Assembly (NCBI GenBank): GCA_025800365.1 | Contig: JAOXRT010000246.1 | Coordinates: 1 to 64,000, forward strand | DNA: 64,000 bases | Source: Cellvibrionaceae bacterium | GTDB taxonomy: Bacteria; Pseudomonadota; Gammaproteobacteria; Pseudomonadales; Cellvibrionaceae | Direction: 5' to 3' | Notes under the pieces: model-generated | The model's input: only the letters and a program-made list of their open reading frames with translations | Told to the model about the DNA's origin: nothing | The model's database searches: none | Shown: in pieces, positions 34,099 through 43,658 of the stretch | Layout of the letters: each line of letters opens with the position of its first letter | Numbering within the stretch: the stretch's first letter is position 1 | Made by a program: the position numbers and the translations under genes

Positions 34099-35820
34099 AT
34101 GGCAACTTCAACTTTAAAATCTCCACGTTTTATTATCGTATCATTATTAGCTATCGCTCTTATCAGCTGGTGGCTGTGGCAACCTTCTGATCCGGGGCTA
34201 CGAATCATTAGTGCAAAAAGCATTATCACGATGGATAGCAAGCAACCTCGTGTTGAGGCTGTTGCGGTAGAGAACGGCAAAATTATCGCGCTTGGCTCTT
34301 TAGCCAACTTACAAGAGCGCTGGCCCAATGCTGAGCAATTAAAGCTCGAAGATAAAGTTCTTACTCCTGGCTTTATTGAAAATCACTTGCACCCCGCCAT
34401 GGCGGCTCTACTTTTACCTTTTCATTGGATAACCCCCTTCGAATGGGAGCTGCCTGGAAAACAAGTACCAGCCACCCAAGGAAAAGAGCAATACCGTGAA
34501 CGATTAAAGGCAGCTGCCGATAAGCACGCCGAGGGGGAGTGGTTTATCACCTGGGGCTTTCATCATTATTTTCATGGCGATATGTCCAGAGAGGTTTTGG
34601 ATGAACTGATCCCAGATCGCCCGGCGTTGGTTTGGCACCGTTCATTCCACGAAATCTGGGTAAATTCAAAAGCTATGGAGCTGGTAACCATTAGCGAAGA
34701 AGAGCTAAAAGATCAGCATCATGTCAACATTGAAGAGGGCCACTTTTATGAATCGGGCTTGCTGCTCGGCTTAGAAAAGTTTAGGGAATATATTATTCAA
34801 ACTGGCCGCTTTATGGGTGGTTTAGAGCAAGTAGTGGATGTGGTTCATGCCGGTGGCATCACCACCATTGCCGATATGGCCAATGGCATGTTTGATCTTG
34901 ATATGGAATGGCAGGCCTTTAAGTGGGTTCTCGACGACAAAGATGTCGGCTTTCGCACACGCTTAATCCCAATGGCCGATCGAGTTGGCAAGAACCCCGG
35001 CTCAGCTGAAGCCATTCTTGAAAACGACGCTCTGCTTGAAAAAGGCAATGAGAAACTTAAATTTGTGAAACAAATAAAACTCCTAGCCGACGGCGCCTTT
35101 TACTCTCAACTTATGCAAATGCGTGACCCAGGCTATCTTGACGGGCACCACGGCGAGTGGATTACCAAGCCTGAAAAGCTTGAAGAGTTAGCGACCGCCT
35201 ATTGGCAAGCGGGCTATCAATTACATATTCACAGCAACGGCGATCTAGGTACCGAAGTTGTCTTGGATATGATCGAGCGCATTAACTACAAACACCCCAA
35301 GGAAGATCACCGGACTACCTTGCACCACCTTGGTTATATCGGCCCGGATCAGGCCGAGCGAATTGCGGAGCTTGGTGTCATCGTATCGGCGAACCCCTAC
35401 TATTTGCATACCTTGGGTGAAACCTACTCGGAGATGGGTTTGGGTCCAGATAGAGCCCATTATATTTTCCGCGCACGAGATCTTCTCAATGAAGGCGTGA
35501 AGGTGTCTTTGCATTCTGATTTCAGTATGGCCCCTGCTCAACCACTCAGGCTCGCCTGGGTGGCTGTAAACCGCCAAGGCGCTGGCGGACTACAAATGGG
35601 TAACGAACAAGCTATGACCGTTCACGAAGCCTTAAAAGCCATTACTATCGATGCGGCCTACGCTATCCAGATGGAATCAGAAATTGGCAGCATTGAAGTA
35701 GGCAAGGCCGCTGATTTCACAGTACTTGAGCAAGACCCCTATGATATAGCGCCAGAAGCACTTAAGGACATCCCTATTTGGGGGACTATCTTTGAAGGGA
35801 AAACCTACGCGCTGCAATAA
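34099..35820 (+). CDS. Membrane-anchored metal-dependent amidohydrolase (YtcJ-like)
   Basis: A 573-residue amidohydrolase with an N-terminal helix (residues 11-27) that should place the enzyme in the periplasm as a membrane-anchored protein. Metal ligands: H96 and H98 in GFIENHLHP, QLHIHSNGDLG in the second half, and SLHSDFSMAP. Family members (PF07969, COG1574) hydrolyse C-N bonds of unknown amides. The ribosome binding site is weak. It lies divergent from the aldehyde dehydrogenase and convergent with rnhB. Confidence 0.83.
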   Translation: MATSTLKSPRFIIVSLLAIALISWWLWQPSDPGLRIISAKSIITMDSKQPRVEAVAVENGKIIALGSLANLQERWPNAEQLKLEDKVLTPGFIENHLHPAMAALLLPFHWITPFEWELPGKQVPATQGKEQYRERLKAAADKHAEGEWFITWGFHHYFHGDMSREVLDELIPDRPALVWHRSFHEIWVNSKAMELVTISEEELKDQHHVNIEEGHFYESGLLLGLEKFREYIIQTGRFMGGLEQVVDVVHAGGITTIADMANGMFDLDMEWQAFKWVLDDKDVGFRTRLIPMADRVGKNPGSAEAILENDALLEKGNEKLKFVKQIKLLADGAFYSQLMQMRDPGYLDGHHGEWITKPEKLEELATAYWQAGYQLHIHSNGDLGTEVVLDMIERINYKHPKEDHRTTLHHLGYIGPDQAERIAELGVIVSANPYYLHTLGETYSEMGLGPDRAHYIFRARDLLNEGVKVSLHSDFSMAPAQPLRLAWVAVNRQGAGGLQMGNEQAMTVHEALKAITIDAAYAIQMESEIGSIEVGKAADFTVLEQDPYDIAPEALKDIPIWGTIFEGKTYALQ

Positions 35821-35842
35821 GCCCTTACGGATGCAACAGGCA

Positions 35843-35878
35843 TTTAAGGGCGCAGCGGCTTTACCCTGCGCCCTTAAA
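35843..35878. terminator. Bidirectional terminator between amidohydrolase and rnhB
   Basis: Perfect 13-bp stem TTTAAGGGCGCAG / CTGCGCCCTTAAA with a 10-base loop. It overlaps the last codons of rnhB and sits between the convergent genes. Confidence 0.8.
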
Positions 35879-36491
35879 ACAATTCAATCTGTTCTAGCTT
35901 GGCTTTGATAGGCCCATAAGATCGACGGTGAATTGGGCAAACCCCGAATCTTTCTACAGCTTCCATATGTACCTTGGTTGGGTAGCCCTTGTGGCCAGCA
36001 AAGCCATAGCCCGGGTACACCGCATCAAAGTCCGCCATCTCTCTATCGCGAGTGACCTTAGCTAATATCGATGCAGCTCCAATGCAAGCCACTCGGCCGT
36101 CACCTTTTACAACAGCCTCGGCTTGGTAGCTCCACTTAGGTATTTTGTTACCATCAACCAGTACATGTTCTGGCTGTATATCTAAAGCCTCTACCGCACG
36201 CTTCATTGCCAATAAGCTAGCCTGCAAAATATTAAGCTCATCAATTTCTGCCACGCTAGCTCTAGCAATCGCCCACGACAATGCCTTTTCTTGAATTTCA
36301 TCAAATAAGGCGTTTCGCTTTTTTTCGCTCAGTTTCTTCGAATCGTTCAACCCTTCGATGGGATTGTCAGGGTCTAAAATCACAGCGGCGGTAACCACAT
36401 CCCCAGCTAGAGGCCCGCGCCCTACTTCATCAACCCCCGCCACAAGATGCCCTTGATACTGACTGATAAAAGGACCTAGATCTTGGCTCAT
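35874..36491 (-). CDS. rnhB: Ribonuclease HII
   Basis: A 205-residue RNase HII that nicks RNA-DNA hybrids at misincorporated ribonucleotides. It has [15 protein letters not shown] (catalytic D21, E22), NDSKKLS and [27 protein letters not shown] lies near the C-terminus. It closes the lpxD-fabZ-lpxA-lpxB-rnhB run, after a 53-bp gap. In Pseudomonas and E. coli dnaE follows; here the block ends at rnhB. Confidence 0.96.
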   Translation of the reverse strand: MSQDLGPFISQYQGHLVAGVDEVGRGPLAGDVVTAAVILDPDNPIEGLNDSKKLSEKKRNALFDEIQEKALSWAIARASVAEIDELNILQASLLAMKRAVEALDIQPEHVLVDGNKIPKWSYQAEAVVKGDGRVACIGAASILAKVTRDREMADFDAVYPGYGFAGHKGYPTKVHMEAVERFGVCPIHRRSYGPIKAKLEQIELF

Positions 36492-36544
36492 GTTTTTATT
36501 CTCGGCGGTAGATGAATTTTAATGGGTAAAATAATTAGAGAGAA

Positions 36545-37699
36545 TTATCTTGAAGACAGCAGTTGCTGATCTATGGCCTTAGCGGCAAGTTCACCAGCCT
36601 GTTGTCGCAGCAGCTTATGAATATCGGTAAACCGTCGAACTAATTGCTCACGATGGGCTTGATCTTGCAACTGTTGCCTCAAGGCGTGCACTAGGCTCTC
36701 AGCGGTACAGTCCTCCTGAAGAATCTCTGGCACTAACTCTTCACCTGCCAATAAATTAGGCAGCGAGATATACTTGGTTTTAATCAAACGACGAGTCAAC
36801 CAAGCACTGAACCAATCTTTTTTATAGGCCACAACCATCGGCTTTTTAAGTAGTAATGCCTCTAAACTAGTCGTACCTGAAGCCATTAATACACCATCAG
36901 CTGCTGCCATTAATTGTTTGGAATTGCCTAAATGAAGATCGATTGGAAAATCTTGCCCAATCTCCCCGGTATTTTTTAGCTCAGCGATTATTTCTTTTAG
37001 CTGCTCTAAGCGGTCTTGATTCGCTGCGGGCAGTAAAAAGCGCGTCTTATGAGTTTCAGCGTAGATAGCCGCTGCTTTTAGAAAAACCGGAGCCAAATGT
37101 TTTACTTCAGCGCCCCTGCTTCCCGGCATTATAGCTACGACATGCTCATCTAAATCCAAGCCCAGCTCTTGGCGCGCTGTTTTTACATCGGTTTCCATGT
37201 CAAATTCATCAGCCAGAGGATGGCCTACAAACTGCACAGGGATATCGTGTTGCTTATATATCTCAGTTTCAAAAGGCAGAATAGTAAGCATTAAATCGAC
37301 TGAGCGTTTAATACCGTGAATACGCCCTTGCCGCCAGGCCCATACCGAAGGGCTGACATAGTGCACTGTCGGTATCCCAGCTTCTTTGAGTGTCTTTTCG
37401 ATGGGCAAATTAAAATCTGGCGAATCAATACCGATAAAAACATCCGGTGGATTACTCAGATAATGTTGACGCAGAAACTTCCGAATACGCAGCAATTCAG
37501 GCAGCCTCTTTAAGGGCTCAATAAAGCCCATAACGGCTAAACGATCTTGCGGGAAAAATGATTCAAATCCTAAGGCCAGCATTCGCTCACCGCCGATACC
37601 AGAAAAGCTCGCATCGGGGAAACGCTGACGCAATGCCTGCATTAGATCTGCACCAAGAATATCTCCCGACATCTCACCGACGACAATTGCGATATGCAT
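36545..37699 (-). CDS. lpxB: Lipid-A-disaccharide synthase
   Basis: A 384-residue GT-B glycosyltransferase (GT19) that joins UDP-2,3-diacylglucosamine and lipid X to form the lipid A disaccharide. Typical features: HIAIVVGEMSGDILGADLM, FIGIDSPDFNL, HYVSPSVWAWRQGR and MASGTTSLEALLLKKPMVV. It begins 6 bases after lpxA at ATG 37699. Confidence 0.97.
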   Translation of the reverse strand: MHIAIVVGEMSGDILGADLMQALRQRFPDASFSGIGGERMLALGFESFFPQDRLAVMGFIEPLKRLPELLRIRKFLRQHYLSNPPDVFIGIDSPDFNLPIEKTLKEAGIPTVHYVSPSVWAWRQGRIHGIKRSVDLMLTILPFETEIYKQHDIPVQFVGHPLADEFDMETDVKTARQELGLDLDEHVVAIMPGSRGAEVKHLAPVFLKAAAIYAETHKTRFLLPAANQDRLEQLKEIIAELKNTGEIGQDFPIDLHLGNSKQLMAAADGVLMASGTTSLEALLLKKPMVVAYKKDWFSAWLTRRLIKTKYISLPNLLAGEELVPEILQEDCTAESLVHALRQQLQDQAHREQLVRRFTDIHKLLRQQAGELAAKAIDQQLLSSR

Positions 37700-37705
37700 G
37701 ATGTA

Positions 37706-38494
37706 TTAGCGGATGATGCCGCGAGTGGACTTTTGTAAGGATTCGATTAAGGCTTCAACTTTACTACTGTTTTGTTTGAGGGCATTAAGCTCCTCAAGTG
37801 CTTCATCAACAGTAAGCCCTCGACGGTAAACCAATTTATAGGCTTTGTTCACAGCGGCAATATCTTCTTTGCTAAAGCCACGTCGACGTAAGCCTTCGGC
37901 ATTGATACTGCGCGCACTAGCAGGTGCACCAGAAACCATGACATAGGCTGGAACATCTTTGCCAATAGCTGAGCCCATGCCCGTGAAACTATGAGCACCG
38001 ATACGGCAAAATTGATGGACTAGGGTATAGCCCCCTAGAATAGCCCAATCATCAACATGCACATGCCCAGCTAGGCTGGCATTGTTGATTAAGATACAGT
38101 GATTTCCAAGGACTGAGTCGTGCCCGATATGGGCATAAGCCATGATCAAGTTATCATTGCCAATTATCGTTTCGCCACGATCCTGGATGGTGCCACGATG
38201 AATCGTCACCCCTTCGCGAATAGTATTATTATCGCCAATGGTCAGGGTTGTTGGTTCACCTTGATACTTCAGATCAGGGGTGTCTTCACCAATACTGGAA
38301 AACTGAAAGATTCGATTATTGCGACCTATCTTGGTTGGGCCCTTAATAATCACATGTGAATGCACTACCGTACCTGCAGCTATGCTCACACCTGGGCCAA
38401 TGATTGACCAAGGGCCAATCTCAACATCATCAGCGATATCCGCAGTAGGGTCGATAATGGCCCGGGGATCAATAAGGCTTGCTTCAGTCAACAA
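37706..38494 (-). CDS. lpxA: UDP-N-acetylglucosamine acyltransferase
   Basis: A 262-residue left-handed beta-helix trimeric acyltransferase, the first enzyme of lipid A synthesis, adding a 3-hydroxyacyl chain from ACP. Hexapeptide repeats run through the first two thirds; the catalytic His lies in AYAHIGHDSVLG and the acyl-length region is GMGSAIGKDVPAYVMVSG. No ATG is available; two consecutive TTG codons (38494 and 38491) precede TEASLIDPRA, so a TTG start is inferred. It follows fabZ by 34 bases. Confidence 0.95.
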   Translation of the reverse strand: MLTEASLIDPRAIIDPTADIADDVEIGPWSIIGPGVSIAAGTVVHSHVIIKGPTKIGRNNRIFQFSSIGEDTPDLKYQGEPTTLTIGDNNTIREGVTIHRGTIQDRGETIIGNDNLIMAYAHIGHDSVLGNHCILINNASLAGHVHVDDWAILGGYTLVHQFCRIGAHSFTGMGSAIGKDVPAYVMVSGAPASARSINAEGLRRRGFSKEDIAAVNKAYKLVYRRGLTVDEALEELNALKQNSSKVEALIESLQKSTRGIIR

Positions 38495-38528
38495 TTTCTC
38501 TCTCTTTGTATCTGTGACGCTGCGGTAA

Positions 38529-38969
38529 TTATTTTACCGGTCGATCAGCGCACATTATAGAGGCAGATGCCGCTAAAACGCCATCAACACTGGCCTTACA
38601 ATCGAATTTCCAGATGCCGCGTTTCTCTGAAACAATTTTGGCTTCTAGCTGTAAACGATCGCCTGGAACAACTTGGCGCTTAAAGCGAACCTTGTCGGCA
38701 CCGGCAAACAGGTAGATAGAGCCATCTGCAGGGGTTTTATCTAGCGTCTTAAAGCCCAATATCCCAGCTGCTTGAGCCATCGCTTCAACGATCATCACGC
38801 CTGGGAAAATAGGCATTTGGGGAAAGTGCCCATTAAAAACTTCTTCGTTAATGGTGATGTTCTTATAGGCCACAATATAATCCCCTTCCACTAATTCGGT
38901 CACACGGTCGACCAGTAAAAAAGGGTAGCGATGGGGTAGATACTTGCGTATCTCTTGAATTTCCATCAT
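38529..38969 (-). CDS. fabZ: 3-hydroxyacyl-[ACP] dehydratase FabZ
   Basis: A 146-residue hot-dog-fold dehydratase of fatty acid elongation. It has [14 protein letters not shown], the catalytic His in [14 protein letters not shown] and the catalytic Glu in [11 protein letters not shown]. It starts at one of two tandem ATGs (38969) with AGGAAG upstream. Its usual place between lpxD and lpxA lets it draw on the 3-hydroxyacyl-ACP pool shared with lipid A synthesis. Confidence 0.97.
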   Translation of the reverse strand: MMEIQEIRKYLPHRYPFLLVDRVTELVEGDYIVAYKNITINEEVFNGHFPQMPIFPGVMIVEAMAQAAGILGFKTLDKTPADGSIYLFAGADKVRFKRQVVPGDRLQLEAKIVSEKRGIWKFDCKASVDGVLAASASIMCADRPVK

Positions 38970-39067
38970 GTATTCACTTCCTAAGGTACTCAGCTTAAAA
39001 GCAATGACAGCACTCGCTGTCAGTTTTGCAAGCCCATGCTATTGCCAGATTATGACAATTGGAGCTT

Positions 39068-40117
39068 TTACTTATCCTTGCTCAATGTCCTAACGGTTCC
39101 AGCCAGTTTATCAAGCTGGGAAAACCGCACCGCACTGCGGCGCCATTTCTCCGTAGGCATCATTGGCGTCCCTGAAGAGTATGAGCCAGCCTCGGTGATA
39201 GACTTAGTCACCATGGTCATGCCGGTAATATGAACTTTATCCGCCAACTCGATATGCCCAACCAAGCCAACTCCGCCCGCTAAAGTACAATGCTTACCAA
39301 TAACGGCGCTACCGGAAATACCGACACAAGCAGCAATAGCGCTATGCTCTCCAATTCGAACATTATGCGCAATTTGCACCTGATTATCGATCTTTACACC
39401 ATCACTAATGACGGTATTGTCCAAAGCCCCACGATCAATCGTCGTAGATGCACCGATTTCCACATCATTGCCAATTTGGACACTGCCTAACTGATGAACT
39501 TTTAACCAGCCCTCGCCGGTTGGCGCAAATCCAAATCCTTCCGAGCCAATCACCGTATTGTTATGGATCTCTACCCGATCGCCCATGCAAACAGCGGCCT
39601 CAATACTGACATTGGAATGCAGGCGACAATCTTGGCCTATATGAACATTTTCGCCAATAAACACCCCAGCTTCCAAACAGCTATTAGCTCCAATTTGCGC
39701 GCCAGCCTGCACAACACAGTTCGGGCCAATCCAGGCACTCTTATCTACTTCAGCACTCGCATCCACCACAGCACTAGGGTGGACGCCCTGGCTCTGAACC
39801 GGTGAGCGCTTGAACAATGAGGTTAATACTGCAAAGGCGATATAGGGCTGCGCACAGACAATTTTAGGACCACTGAAGTGCTCAACTTCATTGGGGTGTA
39901 AAATAACGGCAGCGGCATCACTGCTAGCGAGATATTTACGATAGTTTGGATTGGCTAAAAAGCTGATTTCATCCGCTTGTGCTGTCTGCAATGTAGCCAT
40001 TGCTCCAATCTGCAAGCTTTGATCAGCCCCCTGCAGTTCTACGGCTAAATTTTCCGGTAAAACGCTCTGCAGGTGGTTAAGTAGCTCTTGCAAGGTGAAA
40101 GTTTGATTGTTCGCCAC
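39068..40117 (-). CDS. lpxD: UDP-3-O-acylglucosamine N-acyltransferase
   Basis: A 349-residue beta-helix acyltransferase adding the second hydroxyacyl chain of lipid A. An N-terminal uridine-binding domain (about residues 1-100) is followed by the hexapeptide-repeat helix (about 105-315) and a C-terminal helix. The catalytic His lies in DNQVQIAHNVRIG. GTG start at 40117 with AGGGA upstream. Separated from skp by 210 bases that contain a terminator. Confidence 0.96.
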   Translation of the reverse strand: MANNQTFTLQELLNHLQSVLPENLAVELQGADQSLQIGAMATLQTAQADEISFLANPNYRKYLASSDAAAVILHPNEVEHFSGPKIVCAQPYIAFAVLTSLFKRSPVQSQGVHPSAVVDASAEVDKSAWIGPNCVVQAGAQIGANSCLEAGVFIGENVHIGQDCRLHSNVSIEAAVCMGDRVEIHNNTVIGSEGFGFAPTGEGWLKVHQLGSVQIGNDVEIGASTTIDRGALDNTVISDGVKIDNQVQIAHNVRIGEHSAIAACVGISGSAVIGKHCTLAGGVGLVGHIELADKVHITGMTMVTKSITEAGSYSSGTPMMPTEKWRRSAVRFSQLDKLAGTVRTLSKDK

Positions 40118-40261
40118 TGGGCTTTCCCTACTCTACTTAAATTTAATAATGAACCATAACAAATTAGGCTTGGCTTTACGATATTCTAGCATTTGATCGA
40201 TCAGCTTTAGCTGGAGCTAGCGCCTTAGCTTTAAGCCCAAAAGCCCTAGCCAAACAGCCAT

Positions 40262-40301
40262 AAAAAAAGCCGCATGCAGCTTTAGCTGATGCAGCTTTTT
40301 T
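40262..40301 (-). terminator. Terminator between skp and lpxD
   Basis: AAAAAAGC...GCTTTTTT outer stem extended by GCAT(G)CAGC / GCTGATGC with one mismatch and one bulge around TTTA. On the minus strand it ends in seven T after skp, so it should separate bamA-skp from lpxD onwards, at least partly. Confidence 0.75.
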
Positions 40302-40327
40302 GGCCCCCATTTAAAAGGGCTTGGGGA

Positions 40328-40840
40328 TTACTTAGCCTTGTTTAGGCGATCAGTAATCTGAGAGGTAATATCGTAACCGGTGTCAGCATGAAGAACAGAC
40401 TGCGGGTTCAATACCAAACCGTAACCGCCAGTTTTAATAATCTCTTTGGCAATATCGTTGGCCTGCTTACCATACTTACTGAATAGCTTTTGGTAGATCT
40501 CGTTTTGCTCTTGCTGCAACTTCTTAGCAAGCAACTGCTGATCTGCACGCTTGTACTCAATTTCCTTAGCCTGCTTTGCTTTACGCTCATCTGACCAAGT
40601 CAAACCTTTGGTTTGCATTTCTTCATACAGCGCTTTCATTTCAGAGTTTAAAGTTTCGGCTTGTGAAGTCAGGGCCAAATACTCAGGCTTAGCACTCAGT
40701 GCTTTAAGCTCTTTCTGAGCAGCTTCACTGCGCAGGATTGCCGTCTGCAAATCCATTACACCAATTTTGCCTTGGGCCAGGGTCACGTTTGAGAACAATA
40801 CGGCTGCGACAAAAGCCAAAGCGATCTTCATGTTTTTCAC
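40328..40840 (-). CDS. skp: Periplasmic chaperone Skp (OmpH)
   Basis: A 170-residue periplasmic chaperone that holds unfolded outer membrane proteins for BamA. It has a signal peptide ending at LAQ (about residue 23), then KIGVMDLQTAILRSEAAQKE, and long charged helices at about 60-130 that form the tentacles of the trimer. GTG at 40840 with GGAG seven bases upstream; ATG 40831 is an alternative. It directly follows bamA (86 bases). Confidence 0.93.
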   Translation of the reverse strand: MKNMKIALAFVAAVLFSNVTLAQGKIGVMDLQTAILRSEAAQKELKALSAKPEYLALTSQAETLNSEMKALYEEMQTKGLTWSDERKAKQAKEIEYKRADQQLLAKKLQQEQNEIYQKLFSKYGKQANDIAKEIIKTGGYGLVLNPQSVLHADTGYDITSQITDRLNKAK

Positions 40841-40926
40841 TATCTATCTCCAATATTTAACCATAATGGTTAATCTATGCAGCACGGCTGCTGTTGTTAT
40901 TGACTGGCAAATGCACAGCCGTGTGA

Positions 40927-43533
40927 TTAAAACTGAGTACCCAATGAGAACTGGAAGAACTCGGTTTCATCAAATTCGTTTTCGCGAATCGGTTTAGCGA
41001 TACTAAAGGTCAAAGGTCCAAAGCCTGAAATCCAAGTCACACCGATACCAACAGAGGCGCTAACCTTGCTTATATCAACATCAAAGCAGTTTTGCTGACT
41101 TGAACCACACTCGGTATCGAATACGTTACCCGCATCAATAAAGAAAGCCGACTGCAATGAACGCTGATCTTTAATAAACGGCAGCGGGAACAAGACCTCT
41201 GCACTACCTTCGATCAAAATATTACCACCAAAGGGGTTGTTTCGATCGGAAGTATTATTCAGCTGGGTCGTAATTAACTCGCCATCTGCATTAATAACGT
41301 ATGCAAGATTGGAAACCTCATCGGTATTTCGAATACCGTCACCGTTAGTATCATTCCAAGTTGCATATTGGGTTTGATAAACCTCTGCAGGCGTACTCTG
41401 AGGGCCAAGGGTATTGCGCTTAAAGCCTCGAACCGAGCCAAAGCCACCAGCATAGTAATGCTGGAAGAATGGCAACTCAGTAGTATCTCCGTAGGAATCC
41501 GCATAACCTAAACGAGTACGTAGACGTAAGGTTAGGCTATTAGTAATCGGGCGATAATACTGCGCAGTATAGTTCAGCTTGTAATACTCAAGGTCACCAC
41601 CAGGCAAGGATACTTCAAGAGACAATCTCTGAGAAACACCACGGGTAGCCAAACGACCTCGATTTAGGGTGGACTTAGCCCAGTTTATCGAAGTGGTTAC
41701 CAAATTAAATTCGTCACCATTTTCATCGATAAAGCCTCTAGGTGATTGTGCATCCAACAAATCTGTTGCATCACTCAAGCTATCAGCATAGTCATACTCA
41801 ACTAGAGGTGAGGTACTCAAAATTTCGGCAATCTTATCTGCATCCTCCTGGGTCAAATATTTATCCACCGCGTTGTTTACGCGACGCGGACTTCCGATAA
41901 TTTCCTGTACCGCAAACGGACCTGTCTCAATTGATAAATTTTGATAGCCAATATTAAAGCCAATTCTCTCAATTTCAGAAATTGGATAGCCAAAGTTTAC
42001 GCTAGCGCCAAAGCTGTCAGTTGAGTAACTGGATACATTGATTCGAGAATAATCACGCGACTGATAAAAGATATTAAAGCCACGACTTACACCATCTGGA
42101 GTAAAGTACGGATCGGTATAGTTAAAGCTATAGGCGGTTTGGTAACTACTGCGACTAACATTAAAGCCAACGCGCTTACCGGTACCCAACCAGTTATCCT
42201 GCTGGACATTAGCACCTAAAACTAGACCAGAGCCCTGGGCATAACCAACACTCGCCCCCACGCTACCAGAAGGCTGCTCTTCAACGGTATACTCGACATC
42301 TACCAAATCTGCCGAACCAGGAACCTCTTTGGTATCCACTTTAACTTCTTTAAAGAAGCCTAAACGCTCAAGGCGAACCTTAGATTGCTCAATTCGAAGA
42401 GATGATGCAGAAGCACCTTCCATCTGACGCATCTCTCGACGCAGTACATTATCTGCCGTGGTGGTATTACCGCGAAATTCGATTCGATTAACGTAGGCAC
42501 GCTTACCAGGATCGATAAAGAAGGTAATTTTTACCTTACCGGTCTCTTCGTCAATATCAGGCATGCCCTTAACTTCGGCGAATGTATAACCTTCGTTACC
42601 TAGACGCTTGGTCATATATTCTTCAGTAGTGGTCATTAACACCTGGGAGAACTTTTGACCTTCGCGCATCAACAATAGGCCACGCATCTCTTCTTCAGGT
42701 AAAATTGGGTCACCCGCCAGCTCAACTTCACTGACTTCGTAAACATCACCTTCATTGATATTTACAGTAATAAATACCGCTTCTTTGTTTGGACTCAAGC
42801 TCACCTGAGTTGAGTCGATCTCAAACTTAAGATAACCACGATCAAGGTAGAAGCTTTCTAGGCGTTCAATATCGCCACCTAGCTTCTCTTTGGCATAACG
42901 GTCGTCGCTGGTAATCCAAGAAAACCAACCGGTGGTTTTCAACTCAAACAACTCAATTAGCTCTTCGTCATCGAAAGCCGAATTACCTACGATATTGATA
43001 TGCTTAATAGAGGCTACATCGCCTTCATCTACATCAATTTGCAATTTAACTTGGTTACGAGGCAAATCAACTACCGTCGCCTCAACATCAGCGCTGTATC
43101 GGCCTTGAGCAACATACTGGCGGCGCAATTCTTGAGTCAGACCTTCCAAAGTGGCTCGCTTGAAGATCTGGCCTTCCGCTAGGCCGTTATCATTCAAGCC
43201 CTTCATCAGATCTTCAGTTTTAATGGCCTTGTTACCTTCGATAGAGATCTCGCTAATGGCGGGACGCTCAACCACAGTTACCACGAGAACATTACCATCG
43301 CGACCAATCTGAATATCCGCAAAGTAGCCAGTTTTAAACAGGGCTCGGGTAGCATTTTGAATAGCCAAGCTGTCTAATTCTTCACCAATCTGAATAGGCA
43401 AGGAGGCAAATACAGTACCCGCCGAAACGCGCTGCAGCCCCTCTAGGCGAATGTCATTCACCCGAAATGCTTGGGCATATGCCAGTGCTGGCAGTAAGGT
43501 GAAGATAAGAATAAAGTCTCTGATACGCTTCAT
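40927..43533 (-). CDS. bamA: Outer membrane protein assembly factor BamA
   Basis: An 868-residue Omp85 protein, longer than the 810 of E. coli. It has a signal peptide (LPALAYAQ), five POTRA domains (about residues 21-420) and a C-terminal 16-strand barrel ending EFFQFSLGTQF. The loop-6 VRGF motif is present in GFGSVRGFKRN. The extra length is mainly in extracellular loops; the one after VRGF holds DTNGDGIRNTDE, an EF-hand-like loop. ATG 43533 is preferred to 43548 because it opens the signal peptide directly. Confidence 0.96.
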   Translation of the reverse strand: MKRIRDFILIFTLLPALAYAQAFRVNDIRLEGLQRVSAGTVFASLPIQIGEELDSLAIQNATRALFKTGYFADIQIGRDGNVLVVTVVERPAISEISIEGNKAIKTEDLMKGLNDNGLAEGQIFKRATLEGLTQELRRQYVAQGRYSADVEATVVDLPRNQVKLQIDVDEGDVASIKHINIVGNSAFDDEELIELFELKTTGWFSWITSDDRYAKEKLGGDIERLESFYLDRGYLKFEIDSTQVSLSPNKEAVFITVNINEGDVYEVSEVELAGDPILPEEEMRGLLLMREGQKFSQVLMTTTEEYMTKRLGNEGYTFAEVKGMPDIDEETGKVKITFFIDPGKRAYVNRIEFRGNTTTADNVLRREMRQMEGASASSLRIEQSKVRLERLGFFKEVKVDTKEVPGSADLVDVEYTVEEQPSGSVGASVGYAQGSGLVLGANVQQDNWLGTGKRVGFNVSRSSYQTAYSFNYTDPYFTPDGVSRGFNIFYQSRDYSRINVSSYSTDSFGASVNFGYPISEIERIGFNIGYQNLSIETGPFAVQEIIGSPRRVNNAVDKYLTQEDADKIAEILSTSPLVEYDYADSLSDATDLLDAQSPRGFIDENGDEFNLVTTSINWAKSTLNRGRLATRGVSQRLSLEVSLPGGDLEYYKLNYTAQYYRPITNSLTLRLRTRLGYADSYGDTTELPFFQHYYAGGFGSVRGFKRNTLGPQSTPAEVYQTQYATWNDTNGDGIRNTDEVSNLAYVINADGELITTQLNNTSDRNNPFGGNILIEGSAEVLFPLPFIKDQRSLQSAFFIDAGNVFDTECGSSQQNCFDVDISKVSASVGIGVTWISGFGPLTFSIAKPIRENEFDETEFFQFSLGTQF

Positions 43534-43658
43534 ATTATGCTTAATCATTAATTAGTGTTGAGCTTAGCTCTTTATATTTACACCAAAGCCAGTGCCCCAG
43601 CCTTAGTTCATGTACCCACTTGATTGGTCTTAAAACAATCGGTCTTTAACAAGCTATG

